From an uncultured Bacteroides sp. (GTDB taxonomy: Bacteria > Bacteroidota > Bacteroidia > Bacteroidales > Bacteroidaceae), in assembly GCA_947074195.1 (NCBI GenBank), contig CAMTOS010000002.1, positions 20,091 to 84,090 of the forward strand: 64,000 bases of DNA. Reading direction: 5' to 3'. Made by a program: the position numbers and the translations under genes. Positions within the stretch are counted from its first letter, which is position 1. Each line of letters starts with the position of its first letter. Shown one piece after another: positions 63,965-64,000 of this stretch. Below the pieces are notes generated by a model. That model made no database searches and had not been told where the DNA came from. It worked only from the letters and a program-made list of their open reading frames with translations.

Positions 63965-64000
63965 AGGACAGCCCTAAATTAGACAGCTAAGTTAATATTT

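Overview
This window comes from a member of the Bacteroidota, most likely order Bacteroidales. The reasons are the TAnnTTTG promoter boxes in front of many genes, a complete Na+-translocating NADH:quinone reductase operon, a CpsB-type phosphatase next to a Wzz/BY-kinase fusion, and the serC-serA-DUF1015 gene set. The sequence is AT-rich. I saw no rRNA, tRNA, CRISPR array, transposase or phage gene. The genus cannot be fixed from the sequence alone; a diazotrophic Paludibacter- or Dysgonomonas-like organism is a reasonable guess.

Layout. 1-3.0 kb: end of a polysaccharide export operon (BY-kinase, tyrosine phosphatase). 3-11.2 kb, mostly minus strand: DEAD-box helicase with serB, a thioredoxin-fold protein without active-site cysteines, and lon-tgt-lptG. 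11.3-16.8 kb: a structured palindrome, trmN6, UDP-glucuronate decarboxylase, a response-regulator/kinase hybrid and a WG-repeat protein. 17.4-22.6 kb: a BamA-like outer-membrane protein, a two-component system followed by two PepSY-like envelope proteins, and a PhnA-type zinc-ribbon protein. 22.8-28.7 kb: nqrABCDEF. 28.8-37 kb: a DbpA-like helicase, serC, serA, DUF1015, an FKBP, a YigZ protein, an orphan HpaII-like protein and a nitroreductase.

37.1-57.2 kb is the most notable region, a nitrogen-fixation and molybdenum island. On the minus strand, in transcription order, are nifH-nifI1-nifI2-nifD-nifK-nifE-nifN-nifB-ferredoxin-nifV-modB-modC-nifX-like. Upstream of nifH, also on the minus strand, are a ModE-type regulator, a porin and modA. 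A divergent nifA starts a short plus-strand operon, and a second porin of the same family follows. A free-standing tandem-Mop molbindin opens the island. Two repeated DNA motifs link these units. A palindrome close to TTACATTTATGTAA occurs before nifH, nifN, the molbindin and in the modE/nifA divergent region, twice as pairs exactly 30 bp apart. A Mo-box-like CGTTAT-N11-ATAACG lies before the porin-modA unit (two copies) and before modBC (one copy). The ModE-type protein and ModC both lack their usual Mop domains, while a separate di-Mop protein exists, so molybdate sensing looks split between genes. I infer a NifA/sigma-54-type circuit for nif, a ModE circuit for molybdate uptake that includes an outer-membrane porin, and post-translational control of nitrogenase by NifI1/NifI2.

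57.2-64 kb: an RNA-remodelling operon (RhlE-type helicase, cold-shock-domain protein, RRM protein), a Cys/Met PLP enzyme, DUF2752 and TM2 proteins, an AAA ATPase and a DUF2007-like protein, ending in a 17-bp tandem repeat.
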